A stretch of DNA of 64,000 nt from GCA-002282575 sp964493995 (GCA_964493995.1 CAZBQD010000002.1:1-64000); one strand, 5' to 3'; shown: positions 25,498-35,062, counted from the first letter of the stretch. The notes: generated from the sequence alone by a model not told the origin. Made by a program: numbers and translations.

Positions 25498-27421
25498 ATA
25501 CTCCGCCGAATCTTTGCTCGAGCAGCTCCGTGAACTGGATGAGCATCCTCGTCTTGAGGCGAAAAGCGGTTCACAAATAGGCGCATCGGTAATGCAAACC
25601 GTGTGTGCGTTCGCGAATGAGCCGAATTTAGGCGGTGGTTACTTGCTGTTGGGTGTCGAAGAACCAGATGAAGCACATGTTAAGTTTTGGATGTCTGGGT
25701 TGTCTGATACTGACAAGTTATTAAATGAATTGCAAAACAACTGCCGAGAACAGTTTGAGCAGCCGATTTCAGTTAAGGCAGAAGTAGCGACTTTAGAAGA
25801 TAAGCGCGTTATTTTAATTTATGTACCAGAGCTGGAGTCAGCTGCCAAACCTTGTACCTTTAAGGGTAAGTTTGATAGTAAAAACAAAAGAAAAACAGGG
25901 GTATGGCGTCGTGGCTTAAATGGCGATTATGAGTGTTCTCAGCAAGAGCTAACGCCGTTGTTATTAGCTAAAAATGGTGTGAGTTATGAGCAAGTTGTTC
26001 TCGATGATGCCGAAATGGACGACTTAGATGCCAGCGTGATCACCTTATACCGAAACCTTCGCGCTAAAGTATCGCCGCAGGCCGAGGAATTATTGGCCGA
26101 TGATTTAGAACTGTTACGTGCGTTGCAACTTATCAAGAAACAACATGGCGAATTCAAACCCACTATTGCGGGTCTGCTTTTATTTGGTAAGCCTTTGGCT
26201 TTACGTCGCTTATTACCAGCGGTACGCGTGGATTATATTCGAGTACATGGAACACAGTGGGTTGAAAATCCAGAACAACGGTTTGCCTATACTCAAGACT
26301 TTCGTCAACCCATTATTAGCTTGATCTCTAAACTTGAAGCCACTATTTTGGATGATATGCCGCGCTATTTTCGACTAAATGAAGGCGAAACACAGCGTTC
26401 GGATACACCTCTTCTCCCTCAAAGGGTGGTGCGTGAGGCTGTCGTCAATGCCTTGATGCACCGAGATTATTTTGTTAATCAGCCAACTTTGGTGGTTCGG
26501 TTTAGCAATCGATTAGAAATTCGTAACGCCGGTTATTCACTCAAACCAGAAAACCAGTTAGGGGAGATGGGTTCTAAGCTTCGCAATCCGATTTTGGCCT
26601 CGGTGTTGTATGATCTTAACTTTGCCGAGACCAAGGGTTCAGGAATTCGAACTATGCGACGCTTGTTGCATGAGGTTGGATTGAGTGCACCTGTGTTTGT
26701 GAATCATCAAATTGAAAATCAGTTCACATCAATCTATTTGTTGCATCAGTTGATGGGGGAAGATCAACTCACATGGCTTAAACAGTTTTCTCATTTGTGC
26801 TTGTCTGACGATGAAGCCAAGGCGTTGACCCTTGCGAAGGAAACAGGTGCAGTTGATAATGCGGCCTTAAGATCTATTACGGATCTTGATACGCTGGCGG
26901 CAAGCCGTGTTTTAACGAAGCTGACCCATCAAAAAGGGTTACTTATGCAGGGTGGTGCTGGTGCATCGACCTATTATCAGCTATCAGTGCTGTCGAATAT
27001 GCCGCTCTTTGATGTGGCAAATACGAGTGACCTAGAACCAAATACAGGTGACTTCGACTCAAATACAGGTGACTTCAACTCAAATACAGGTGAGCTAGAT
27101 GTTAATAGAGATGACCTACCAGAAGCATTGCACAATGCTATTAAAGAACTAACTCCTAAAGCAAGAAAAAACGTTTTATGGCCAATTATTATCTGGCTGT
27201 GTGCGCTAAGCCCTATGTCGGCTGACAAATTAGCACACATTATTGGCAGACAAATTAACGCATTAAAAGCAAGTCATCTAACTCAATTGAGAGAAAAAGA
27301 GGGCTACATTCAATATCTTTACCCAGAGGTCATCAATCATCCTGAACAGGCTTATATCTCAACAGAGTCTGGCAAGCAGTGGCTAAAACAGCAAACCATT
27401 TATAGTGATTCGAACTCATGA
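25487..27421 (+). CDS. AlbA_2 / RecG-like putative transcriptional regulator or DNA-binding protein
   Basis: 644 residues. The N-terminal AlbA_2 (Schlafen AAA_4-type) domain shows RLEAKSGSQ and GGGYLLLGVEE. The middle has a GHKL-like part common in this COG2865 group: REAVVNALMHRDY, LEIRNAGYS and AETKGSGIRTMRR. A linker near residues 511-540 is a tandem repeat of NTGDFDS-like heptads encoded by 21-bp DNA repeats. The C terminus looks like a winged-helix region. Such genes are frequent in type I restriction loci. The gene is bracketed by two copies of the hsdR start, overlaps hsdR by four bases, and is thus likely a later arrival that remained cotranscribed. Confidence 0.85.
   Translation: MLNEYSAESLLEQLRELDEHPRLEAKSGSQIGASVMQTVCAFANEPNLGGGYLLLGVEEPDEAHVKFWMSGLSDTDKLLNELQNNCREQFEQPISVKAEVATLEDKRVILIYVPELESAAKPCTFKGKFDSKNKRKTGVWRRGLNGDYECSQQELTPLLLAKNGVSYEQVVLDDAEMDDLDASVITLYRNLRAKVSPQAEELLADDLELLRALQLIKKQHGEFKPTIAGLLLFGKPLALRRLLPAVRVDYIRVHGTQWVENPEQRFAYTQDFRQPIISLISKLEATILDDMPRYFRLNEGETQRSDTPLLPQRVVREAVVNALMHRDYFVNQPTLVVRFSNRLEIRNAGYSLKPENQLGEMGSKLRNPILASVLYDLNFAETKGSGIRTMRRLLHEVGLSAPVFVNHQIENQFTSIYLLHQLMGEDQLTWLKQFSHLCLSDDEAKALTLAKETGAVDNAALRSITDLDTLAASRVLTKLTHQKGLLMQGGAGASTYYQLSVLSNMPLFDVANTSDLEPNTGDFDSNTGDFNSNTGELDVNRDDLPEALHNAIKELTPKARKNVLWPIIIWLCALSPMSADKLAHIIGRQINALKASHLTQLREKEGYIQYLYPEVINHPEQAYISTESGKQWLKQQTIYSDSNS
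27018..27101 (+). repeat. 21-bp in-frame tandem repeat in the AlbA_2 gene linker
   Basis: Four units with period 21 (starting 27018, 27039, 27060, 27081), with CAAATACAGGTGACTTC as the most conserved core. The first and last units are degenerate. Each unit encodes seven residues of an Asn-Thr-Gly-Asp-rich linker, so copy-number change would alter linker length without a frameshift. Confidence 0.88.
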
Positions 27422-30400
27422 CACAACCCATCGCCCAATTCCACGAAGAAGTCAGTGCTAAACTGCCAGCCCTAACATTGCTAACCAATCTCGGTTATCA
27501 GTTTATCTCGCCACAACAAGCACTGGAAATGCGTGAGTCTTTATCATCGGTTGTGCTGGTCGATGTACTGCGCGAGGTATTGCAACAGAAGTCTATTGAT
27601 TTTCAGGGTAAGCGTTATCCCTTGTCCGATGCAGCCATTTACAACATTATTCATCAGCTCTCGCACCCTGCCATGAATGAAGGGTTACGCATTGCCAATG
27701 AAAAGCTGTATGACACCCTCACTTATGGCGTCAATATTACCGAATTTATCGAAGGTAAAAAGGTTCACGCCACCATTCAGCTCATCGACTGGGACGCACC
27801 GAGCAATAACCGCTTTCACTTCACCGAAGAGTTTGAGGTGCTCAATACGCACGGTATCGGCAAGCGTATCCCCGATATTGTCTGCTTTGTAAATGGCTTG
27901 CCTTGGGTGGTGATTGAAGCAAAGCGTCCCGATGCTTCACATACAGGCAAACCAACGGTTGAAGAAGGCATTTCGCAAAATATTCGCAACCAAAAAGTCG
28001 ATGAAATTCCGCATTTGTTTGCCTACGCCCAATTGTTATTAGCGGTGAATGGGCATGAAGGGCTATATGGAACTTGTGGCACACCTGCTAAGTTTTGGGC
28101 GAAGTGGAAAGAGGAACACATCAGCGAAGCCGACTTCTCGTCACTGAAAAACCAACGCCTAACGTCAGCACAACTAGAAACCATTTTTGCTCATCGAACG
28201 ACCAAGCAAAAACAAGATTATTTATCTTTGCTGGCGGGTGGTGAGTTATTGGTCACGGATCAGGATCGTTTGATTGTTGCCTTGCTAACCCCCGAACGAT
28301 TACTGGAAACGACACGCTTGTTTACGCTGTTCGATAAAAAGTCGGGTAAGATTGTCGCGCGTTATCAGCAGGTATTTGGCATTAAAGCCCTCGTTGAACG
28401 TATTTCAACCTTTGATGATAAAGGCGCACGTAATGGCGGAGTGATTTGGCATACCACAGGTTCGGGTAAGTCATTTACGATGGTATTTTTAGCCAAAGCG
28501 TTAATTTGGTTAGAAGCACTAGCCAAGTGCAGAGTGGTAGTGGTCACCGATAGAGTCGATTTAGAAGATCAACTGGCACGTACCTTTGCTTCAGGTGGGG
28601 CATTGTCGGATAAAGACAAAAAAGATGCCATGGCAACCACTGGCAAGCGTTTGGCAGAACAAATTGGTAAAGGTAACGAACGCATTATCTTCTCGATCAT
28701 TAATAAGTTTGGCACAGCAGTCGGTTTACCTGAGTGCTATAACGATAGCCCCGATATAATTGTACTGGTGGACGAAGGACACCGTAGCCAAAATGGTGAA
28801 AATAACATTCGGATGCAACAAGCCTTACCCAAAGCGGCTTTTGTTGCCTTTACAGGAACACCATTACTCAAAGACGACAAAACCGAGAATAAATTCGGGC
28901 AGATTCTTCATTCCTACACCATGCAACAAGCCGTTGCCGATGGTACGGTCACGCCCTTGTTGTATGAAGAGCGTATTCCCGAACTGAATACCAATGATGC
29001 AGCAATTGATGCGTGGTTTGATCGTATTTCGTCCCCCTTAAGCGATAAGCAAAAAAGTGACTTGAAGAAAAAGTTTGCGCAAAAAGGTCAGGTGTACCAA
29101 GCTGAAGGACGGATTGAACTGATCGCTTATGATATTTCTGATCACTTTCTGAACTTTAAGGCGTTAGGGTTAAAAGGGCAATTAGCCTGTGACTCTAAAG
29201 CCTCTGCTATTCGTTACAAGCAATTGCTGGATAAGATTGGTAAGGTGACATCGGTCGTCGCTATGTCGCCTCCCGATACACGCGAAGGACATGATGACAT
29301 AGACACAGAAAGCAGCGACTTGGTGCAAAACTGGTGGAAATCAAATGTCGGTTCGCAAGATGAAAAAGCTTATACCAAGAACATTATTGCCGCTTTTGCT
29401 AAAGAAGACGGTCCTGACCTTATGATTGTTGTCGATAAGTTGCTAACGGGCTTTGATGAACCTAAAAATACCGTTCTTTACATTGATAAACCGCTGAAAC
29501 AGCATAACCTGATTCAAGCCATTGCGCGTGTTAATCGCTTACACGCGCAAAAGCAATTTGGTTATTTGATTGATTACCGCGGCATTCTCAAGGAATTGGA
29601 TACCACCATTGCCGACTATCAAGATTTAGCCAAACGTACCCAAGGTGGTTTCGATATAGACGACTTAAAAGGTTTGTATCAGCAAATGGAAACGGAATAT
29701 AAGAAGCTTCCACGGTTATACAGCGAACTCTGGGCTGTATTTGCCGATGTGCGTAACAAGCAAGATGGTGCGGCATTGCGGGCGCATCTTGCACCCAAGA
29801 TGGACAATATTGATGGTCAGGTGGTCGATACAAATCTTAAAAAGCGTGATGATTTTTATGAAGCACTCACCAGCTTTACCAATGTGTTAAAAGTGGCATT
29901 GCAATCGGCGAGTTATTTTGACGATAAGAGCTTTGACAGTAAGCGGCAGGTGTATAAAGACACCTTAAAAATGATGGTGCAACTGCGTCAACAAGTACGC
30001 CAAGACGCCGAAGAAACAGTCGATTACGACCAATATGCTAACGACATTAAAGCATTACTTGATAAGCATATCGGTGGACTTAGGGTGTTAGAAGCGGAAG
30101 GGGTTTATCTGGTGGGTGATATGGGCATAAAAGTGCAACCCGACACCATGACAGATGAAGAGGCACGCAATAAGAAAGATGTCATTACAGGTCGTGTCAC
30201 GCGCATGATTGAACAGGACTTAGCTGATGATCCCTACGCTCAGGCTCATTTTTCTAAAATGTTGAAAGATGCCATTGAGCAAGCTAAAGCCATGTTCGAC
30301 GCACCTGTGAAGCAATATATGTTGTTTGCGGATTTTGAACAAAAAGTAAAAGACAGAAACGTCGAGGGCGTACCACAAGACAAGTTAGCAAAAATTGACC

Positions 30401-30687
30401 CATCAACCAAACGTCATGTACAGGCTTACTATGGCTTGTTTTTGAAGCATTACGAAGCGGGTTTACCGATTAGTGAAGAGAGCTGTTTTGACTATGCCAT
30501 TAAAATTGATGAAGTGGTACGAAAGTCGGTCGCTGAGTATTCCATCAATCCACAGGAAATTGAAAACCAAATTACCATTGGTCTGTTACCCCTATTGTTC
30601 CAAGACTTGGGTATCGAAAAGGCACAGGCGATCATTCACGATGTGATCAAAATTACCCGTTTAGGATTGGCGGGATACAGGGCATAA
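27418..30687 (+). CDS. hsdR: Type I restriction endonuclease / translocase (R subunit)
   Basis: 1089 residues, full length. The N-terminal nuclease domain has a PD-(D/E)xK site: PDIVCFVNGLPWVVIEAKRP. The translocase has Walker A in WHTTGSGKSFTM, the Walker B variant LVDEGHRSQ, motif III FTGTPL and motif VI QAIARVNR. The C-terminal helical region binds the M/S complex. It cuts unmethylated DNA after ATP-driven translocation. Its first 40 bases are duplicated at 25405. It overlaps the preceding and following genes by a few bases, so the operon is continuous. All catalytic motifs seem intact. Confidence 0.95.
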   Translation: MTQPIAQFHEEVSAKLPALTLLTNLGYQFISPQQALEMRESLSSVVLVDVLREVLQQKSIDFQGKRYPLSDAAIYNIIHQLSHPAMNEGLRIANEKLYDTLTYGVNITEFIEGKKVHATIQLIDWDAPSNNRFHFTEEFEVLNTHGIGKRIPDIVCFVNGLPWVVIEAKRPDASHTGKPTVEEGISQNIRNQKVDEIPHLFAYAQLLLAVNGHEGLYGTCGTPAKFWAKWKEEHISEADFSSLKNQRLTSAQLETIFAHRTTKQKQDYLSLLAGGELLVTDQDRLIVALLTPERLLETTRLFTLFDKKSGKIVARYQQVFGIKALVERISTFDDKGARNGGVIWHTTGSGKSFTMVFLAKALIWLEALAKCRVVVVTDRVDLEDQLARTFASGGALSDKDKKDAMATTGKRLAEQIGKGNERIIFSIINKFGTAVGLPECYNDSPDIIVLVDEGHRSQNGENNIRMQQALPKAAFVAFTGTPLLKDDKTENKFGQILHSYTMQQAVADGTVTPLLYEERIPELNTNDAAIDAWFDRISSPLSDKQKSDLKKKFAQKGQVYQAEGRIELIAYDISDHFLNFKALGLKGQLACDSKASAIRYKQLLDKIGKVTSVVAMSPPDTREGHDDIDTESSDLVQNWWKSNVGSQDEKAYTKNIIAAFAKEDGPDLMIVVDKLLTGFDEPKNTVLYIDKPLKQHNLIQAIARVNRLHAQKQFGYLIDYRGILKELDTTIADYQDLAKRTQGGFDIDDLKGLYQQMETEYKKLPRLYSELWAVFADVRNKQDGAALRAHLAPKMDNIDGQVVDTNLKKRDDFYEALTSFTNVLKVALQSASYFDDKSFDSKRQVYKDTLKMMVQLRQQVRQDAEETVDYDQYANDIKALLDKHIGGLRVLEAEGVYLVGDMGIKVQPDTMTDEEARNKKDVITGRVTRMIEQDLADDPYAQAHFSKMLKDAIEQAKAMFDAPVKQYMLFADFEQKVKDRNVEGVPQDKLAKIDPSTKRHVQAYYGLFLKHYEAGLPISEESCFDYAIKIDEVVRKSVAEYSINPQEIENQITIGLLPLLFQDLGIEKAQAIIHDVIKITRLGLAGYRA

Positions 30688-31433
30688 TGCAACAGCAATG
30701 TGAGTTATTCAGCTTCGTCTATGGTGAAGAAGCGATTCCGTATCGGGTGCTATGGTTGCCCGATCAGGCGGCTGAAAAGGTGAAGATTAAAGTCTACCCT
30801 AATGCAGAGGTGCTGGTTAATGCACCAGCACAAACCTCACCAGAACAGATTCATCAAGCTGTGATGAAACGTGCTCGGTGGATATGGCAGTCTGTCAGCA
30901 ACTTTCAGCAAAGCCGTGCTGATGTCACAGAAAAACATTATCAAAGTGGCGACATGATGTTTTACCTTGGTCGCCGCTATGTGCTCAAAGTGATGCAAAC
31001 TGATGACAAACCTAGGGTAAAATTGAACCAAGGACAGTTGCAAGTATACTTACCAGATAGCGAGCAACAGCGTCAACAGCAAGTAGAGCGTTTGGTCAAC
31101 CGATGGTATCGCCAGCAAGCCGAGCGTGTTTTTCGTGAACGTATTGAAGCGTTACTGTCACAAACTGATTGGGTAACAGAAGTGCCACCATTCAAGATCA
31201 TTTCTATGCAGAAACAATGGGGCAGTTGTTCTATTAAAGGTTGTTTAATGCTCAATCCGCATTTAATTAAAGCCGCTAAACCCTGTATCGATTATGTGAT
31301 TTTGCACGAACTATGTCACCTAGCCGAACACAATCATTCTGAGCGTTTCTGGAAGCTCCTAACCTTGGTTATGCCCAATTGGAAAGCACACAAGGCTAGG
31401 CTCGATGGGATGGCAGAGTTGTATCTTAAATAA
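30687..31433 (+). CDS. YgjP-like (SprT/M48-type) metallopeptidase, last gene of the restriction operon
   Basis: 248 residues of the COG1451 / DUF45 group. The zinc motif HELCHLAEHNHSERFWKLL (HExxH plus downstream residues) lies near 204-222. It is preceded by MQKQWGSCSIKGCLMLNPHL, typical of this family. The start overlaps the hsdR stop by one base (TAATG). Genes of this family are often the terminal gene of type I restriction loci; they might trim or remove restriction subunits, but that is unproven. No signal peptide, so it is cytoplasmic. Confidence 0.9.
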   Translation: MQQQCELFSFVYGEEAIPYRVLWLPDQAAEKVKIKVYPNAEVLVNAPAQTSPEQIHQAVMKRARWIWQSVSNFQQSRADVTEKHYQSGDMMFYLGRRYVLKVMQTDDKPRVKLNQGQLQVYLPDSEQQRQQQVERLVNRWYRQQAERVFRERIEALLSQTDWVTEVPPFKIISMQKQWGSCSIKGCLMLNPHLIKAAKPCIDYVILHELCHLAEHNHSERFWKLLTLVMPNWKAHKARLDGMAELYLK

Positions 31434-31453
31434 TAACGCTGCAAAAATTTCAA

Positions 31454-32728
31454 TTAACGCGGATAGCGTTCTCCCTCTTGTGGCAATCGGTATTGATAAG
31501 GTTTGTTCGCTGATTCCGTAACGCTTTGCTTCACTTGACTCATTTGTTCTTTCAAACTCTGTTGCAATAGGCGTAATTCAGCCATTTCCTGACGCAAGCG
31601 CGTTAATTGATCCATAATCGGTTTGGTATCGACAACAGCCGTTACATTGGGGGTTGTTTTGCCTGTTTCAGCAGCGGGAGTAGGGAGTTTGGCCAAACGT
31701 GCTGCCAGTTTTTCATCCATTTGAGAAGCGACTTGTTGCCATTGCTGGTTTTGTGCTTGCGCTTGCGCAATGGCGTTTTGTTCCATTTGCTGCAACTGCT
31801 GACTCAACTGATCGACTTGCGTGAGCAATTGTTGCCAGGCTTCTGCAGAAGGGGCGGTCACTTTTGCCACAGTGGCATTATTGTTTTGCTGTACCGGCTC
31901 TGCTGGTGTAACGGCCGTCGTTGGTGCCAGAATTGGGCTGGGTGCGGGTGCCGCGTTAGGCGTCATAACCGGTGCTGAGGCGACGGTGTGATTGGCATCC
32001 GCCATCAGCGTAGGTTCAGTTGCGTTGTTTGCTTGAGTTGGCGTATCTTCTACCACTGACGCAACCACACCATCTTGTGGCGATTCGCTAGATGCAGTGG
32101 AAGGCGTCATGTCGATTTTGTTGAGCTTCATCTGCTCAATACTGGCTTGCATCTGCTCAATGGTACTGGCCAATTCATCCAGTTTGAGGGTCAGGGTTTT
32201 GCTGACAATCGTTTGATGTTCATCGACATTTTCTAAAATGGCGTTCGACATACTGACGAAGCTGGCACGACTTTGTAGCATCACGCCAATGGTCGTACCA
32301 AAGCCCGCAACCGCAATTAAGCCACTAATAAGCGTGAGAATAATGATGTTCTTCTTCGTCGCACTGACTTCTTGTACCGCTTGACGGGTGGCATGGCGCC
32401 AACCACTGGCGGCATCACTCAACTCTTTGATGCTTTCTTGTTGTTCTTTAGCCAGTTCAATATTTTTTCGCGTCGCTTCTTGTGACAGTTGCGTACCTTC
32501 GTGTAAGGCACGACTGGCTGCTTCAATGACATCTGCCCAGGTTTGCGAAGCTCGATGCGCCTCATCATGAGAAGGCTCAGGCTGCACCGCAGCGTGAACC
32601 ACCTTGGCTGAAGACAGCTCTTCCTGCGATGGCGCTTGCGACCCTTTCGCTAGGGGGGCAGATGCGAGATTCGTTTTAGGATTATCTAACAGATTATCTA
32701 AATCGTCTAAATAATTATGTGTGGACAA
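31454..32728 (-). CDS. Unknown membrane-anchored coiled-coil protein
   Basis: 424 residues; I do not recognise the family. The N terminus is low-complexity, a helical stretch spans about 65-125, a single membrane helix lies at 127-151 (IIILTLISGLIAVAGFG), then come coiled coils (about 165-200 and 285-330) separated by an Ala/Pro/Thr-rich linker, and a final coiled coil (about 365-405). The start codon is TTG, supported by AGGAGG eight bases upstream; no ATG fits. Only 29 bases separate it from the acidic protein gene upstream, so the two are probably cotranscribed. The layout suggests a bitopic protein with a long periplasmic arm. Confidence 0.8.
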   Translation of the reverse strand: MSTHNYLDDLDNLLDNPKTNLASAPLAKGSQAPSQEELSSAKVVHAAVQPEPSHDEAHRASQTWADVIEAASRALHEGTQLSQEATRKNIELAKEQQESIKELSDAASGWRHATRQAVQEVSATKKNIIILTLISGLIAVAGFGTTIGVMLQSRASFVSMSNAILENVDEHQTIVSKTLTLKLDELASTIEQMQASIEQMKLNKIDMTPSTASSESPQDGVVASVVEDTPTQANNATEPTLMADANHTVASAPVMTPNAAPAPSPILAPTTAVTPAEPVQQNNNATVAKVTAPSAEAWQQLLTQVDQLSQQLQQMEQNAIAQAQAQNQQWQQVASQMDEKLAARLAKLPTPAAETGKTTPNVTAVVDTKPIMDQLTRLRQEMAELRLLQQSLKEQMSQVKQSVTESANKPYQYRLPQEGERYPR

Positions 32729-32757
32729 GGGCGTACCCTCCTGTTTGGCGCGAGGCG

Positions 32758-33654
32758 TTAGAGACGAGACAATTCTTGACGAATTTTAGCGTTGCGCTGA
32801 CTGATGTCATCCGTTTTTTCGGCGACTTGTTGCGCTTTAATACGCCAATCGTCTTCTGTCCAGCCAAGCGTTTGCGGGGTTGCCAAGCTGGTACCCAAGG
32901 CGGCAGAAAGTTGCGCTAACTGTTTTTGTGGGCTGTTGGCTAGCTGTTCGGCCAGTTGTTGCTGTTGATTGGTTACTGTGTCTAGCAGCACATCTAATTG
33001 TGCCAGACTTTGTTGTGGACCCTTGTGTTCGCCTTCTTGGCGTAATTGCATCCAGTCTTGCAAGGCTTGAATGGCGTTCGCCACCACCGCTTGCAAATGT
33101 TCGGCAATCGGAGCTGTATCGCCAAGTGATGGTGTAATGGCATGATTCGCTGGAGTCTCACTCATCACTGGCTCTTCAACAATTTCTTCAGCCACTTCAT
33201 CAGTGATGGCTAGACCATCACATTCTTGACTATCGGCATCGCTCATATCATGGGTATCGGCTAAGTCTGCTGGTGGGAATTCTTCATCACTGGCTTGAGT
33301 GAATGTCGTTTCTAGGTCTTCATCAAAGCTCAGACCTGCCAGTTCATCCTGTTCTTCTAAGCTGTCTAAGCCTTCAAGCAGTTGCGTGGTCTCATCGTTA
33401 TCGGCCATTTCGAGCACTTCTGTGTCTGTTGTTTCGGCAAGCTCCATCGTCGATAAGGCTTCCAGTTCTTCATCGAATGTGGCCGAAGTTGGCGGTGTGT
33501 CACTGCTGCTTTCATCGAGCGTTAGGGTGTCGATCAGTTCCGTTTCATCGTGCGTTTCATCGGCAATGAGGACATCATCGACTTCGACGCCTTCAAACAT
33601 TTTTAACATTTCTTCTGTCGCTAAAGCGTCTTGATCTAGGTTTTCGTTCGACAT
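32758..33654 (-). CDS. Unknown highly acidic protein
   Basis: 298 residues; family not recognised. Residues 1-180 are rich in Asp, Glu, Thr and Ser with few basic residues and look disordered. Residues 185-298 are helical and Gln-rich (LQDWMQLRQEG, QQQQLAEQLANS, RNAKIRQELSRL). The start ATG has GGAGTG five bases upstream. It precedes the membrane coiled-coil protein at 31454 and follows an EamA exporter gene. Pairing of an acidic cytoplasmic protein with a bitopic one may indicate a complex, which is conjecture. Confidence 0.8.
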   Translation of the reverse strand: MSNENLDQDALATEEMLKMFEGVEVDDVLIADETHDETELIDTLTLDESSSDTPPTSATFDEELEALSTMELAETTDTEVLEMADNDETTQLLEGLDSLEEQDELAGLSFDEDLETTFTQASDEEFPPADLADTHDMSDADSQECDGLAITDEVAEEIVEEPVMSETPANHAITPSLGDTAPIAEHLQAVVANAIQALQDWMQLRQEGEHKGPQQSLAQLDVLLDTVTNQQQQLAEQLANSPQKQLAQLSAALGTSLATPQTLGWTEDDWRIKAQQVAEKTDDISQRNAKIRQELSRL

Positions 33655-33669
33655 GGTATCACTCCTAAG

Positions 33670-34566
33670 CTACTCCGATTTATCGGCAGGCTTGACAATA
33701 AATAGTGCTAATCCCAGTAAAATTAAGCTCGCACCCAATAATAGGGCTGGCGTAATCGGTTCTTCATTAAGCAAGGCTCCCCACACTAGCGCCAAACTGG
33801 GCGCTAATAGGGTGATGAAGCTGCTCATGGTGGCCGAAAATACGGCTAACACCTGGTAGTAAAGCAAAAACCCTGCCAAAGATCCGATAATGGCCAAATA
33901 AACAATCGATGCCTGTACACTAACGCTAAGATCATCGGGCCAGGTTGCGCCATTGATGAGCCAAAAAAGCAAGCTAATGGGAATGGCGACCAGTAACCCC
34001 CCCATAACGGTATCCACTGGGGCAAGTTTGTGACTGATGCGTTTAACCCAGCTGGCACTTAAGGCATGGAAAAAAGTCGAAGCCAACATGGCGATGAGAC
34101 CCCATGTCATGTGCTCGGAGAGATGATGATCGGGATCGTGAAAGATAAACCACAAGCCAAGGGTGGCCAGTAAAATGCCCAACCAGTGAATGGCTGTCAG
34201 TCGTAAACTTCGAAAAAACAAGCCTTCTAACAGCGCTGTAAACAAAGGCGTTAAACCAAAAATGAGTGCAATCCAACTTGAAGGTAGGGTTTGAGCGGCA
34301 TAGTAAACCAAAGACATATACAAGCCGATGCCAACCGCCCCAACGGCTAGGTGGGTCGGTAATGCCGCCCGATAAAAAGGAAGTGGACGACCTTGATAAG
34401 CAAACCAGAGACCCAATAATAAGGCTGATAGGCTCATGCGTAAGGCGAGATTGAGATAGGGGTCGATGCCCGTACTGCTAAAAACAATGGCCAGTGGTGT
34501 GGTAGACCAAATAAACACAACTCCGGCATAAACAGCCCAGTTACCCAGGCTGATGGCGGCTAGCAT
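33670..34566 (-). CDS. EamA/DMT-family transporter
   Basis: 298 residues with about ten hydrophobic helices arranged as two EamA repeats, the length typical of drug/metabolite transporters such as RhaT, YdcZ or RarD relatives. Features include PLAIVFSSTGIDPYLNLALRMS in the first repeat and FITLLAPSLALVWGALLNEEP in the second, the latter a common C-terminal EamA pattern. The substrate cannot be inferred. The start codon directly follows the stop of the asparaginase-like gene, so the two are translationally linked. Confidence 0.9.
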   Translation of the reverse strand: MLAAISLGNWAVYAGVVFIWSTTPLAIVFSSTGIDPYLNLALRMSLSALLLGLWFAYQGRPLPFYRAALPTHLAVGAVGIGLYMSLVYYAAQTLPSSWIALIFGLTPLFTALLEGLFFRSLRLTAIHWLGILLATLGLWFIFHDPDHHLSEHMTWGLIAMLASTFFHALSASWVKRISHKLAPVDTVMGGLLVAIPISLLFWLINGATWPDDLSVSVQASIVYLAIIGSLAGFLLYYQVLAVFSATMSSFITLLAPSLALVWGALLNEEPITPALLLGASLILLGLALFIVKPADKSE

Positions 34567-35049
34567 TTAGTCGGCTCGAACAAACAGGGCGCGTTGCTTG
34601 TCTTTCACAACCTGTCCCGCTGGAAAGCACTCAGCTTGCATGGCAATAAAGACGCCTGGTGATAAGTGTTGCGCACAGGCAATGGCGTAGGCTAAATTAA
34701 AGCTGGCATCGCTGTGGCCAAAAGCATAGGGACGCATAGCGCCTGTTAGCACAATGGTTTTATTCAACTCGGCTTGTTGTAAGAAGTGCGCCGTTTCCGT
34801 CATGGTGTCGGTGCCATGTACAATGACAATTTCGGTTTCAACCGCTGCACGACAGGCTTCGAGCAGTTGCATGCGGTCGGCGAGGGTAAGCTCTAAACTG
34901 TCTTTTTTTAACAGCGACACAAAGCGATGTGGCAGGGTCATTCTCGCTTCCTGCAACAGCTTAGGAATACAAGATTGCGCAAAGATGAGTGAACCGTCAC
35001 TCAGCTCATAATCTTTATCGAAAGTGCCACCTGTACCAATAATTAACAT
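34567..35049 (-). CDS. Short asparaginase-like protein (N-terminal catalytic domain only)
   Basis: 160 residues from the ATG at 35049, preceded by GAGG; longer upstream frames overlap the YciI gene and were rejected. It begins MLIIGTGGTFDKDY, with the catalytic Thr of type I/II asparaginases. It continues with IVHGTDTMTET, which has the second conserved Thr-Asp pair, and AMRPYAFGHSDASFNLA. Full asparaginases are about 330 residues with a second domain. This one corresponds to the N-terminal domain and is a known short type, not obviously broken. It may hydrolyse asparagine or a related amide. Confidence 0.85.
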   Translation of the reverse strand: MLIIGTGGTFDKDYELSDGSLIFAQSCIPKLLQEARMTLPHRFVSLLKKDSLELTLADRMQLLEACRAAVETEIVIVHGTDTMTETAHFLQQAELNKTIVLTGAMRPYAFGHSDASFNLAYAIACAQHLSPGVFIAMQAECFPAGQVVKDKQRALFVRAD

Positions 35050-35062
35050 AAGTGTGTTAGCC

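Noticed and set aside
34567..35049. Asparaginase-like gene as a truncated pseudogene
   Set aside because: Short single-domain relatives are a known type; start, ribosome site and catalytic motifs are intact and the next gene begins directly after the stop.
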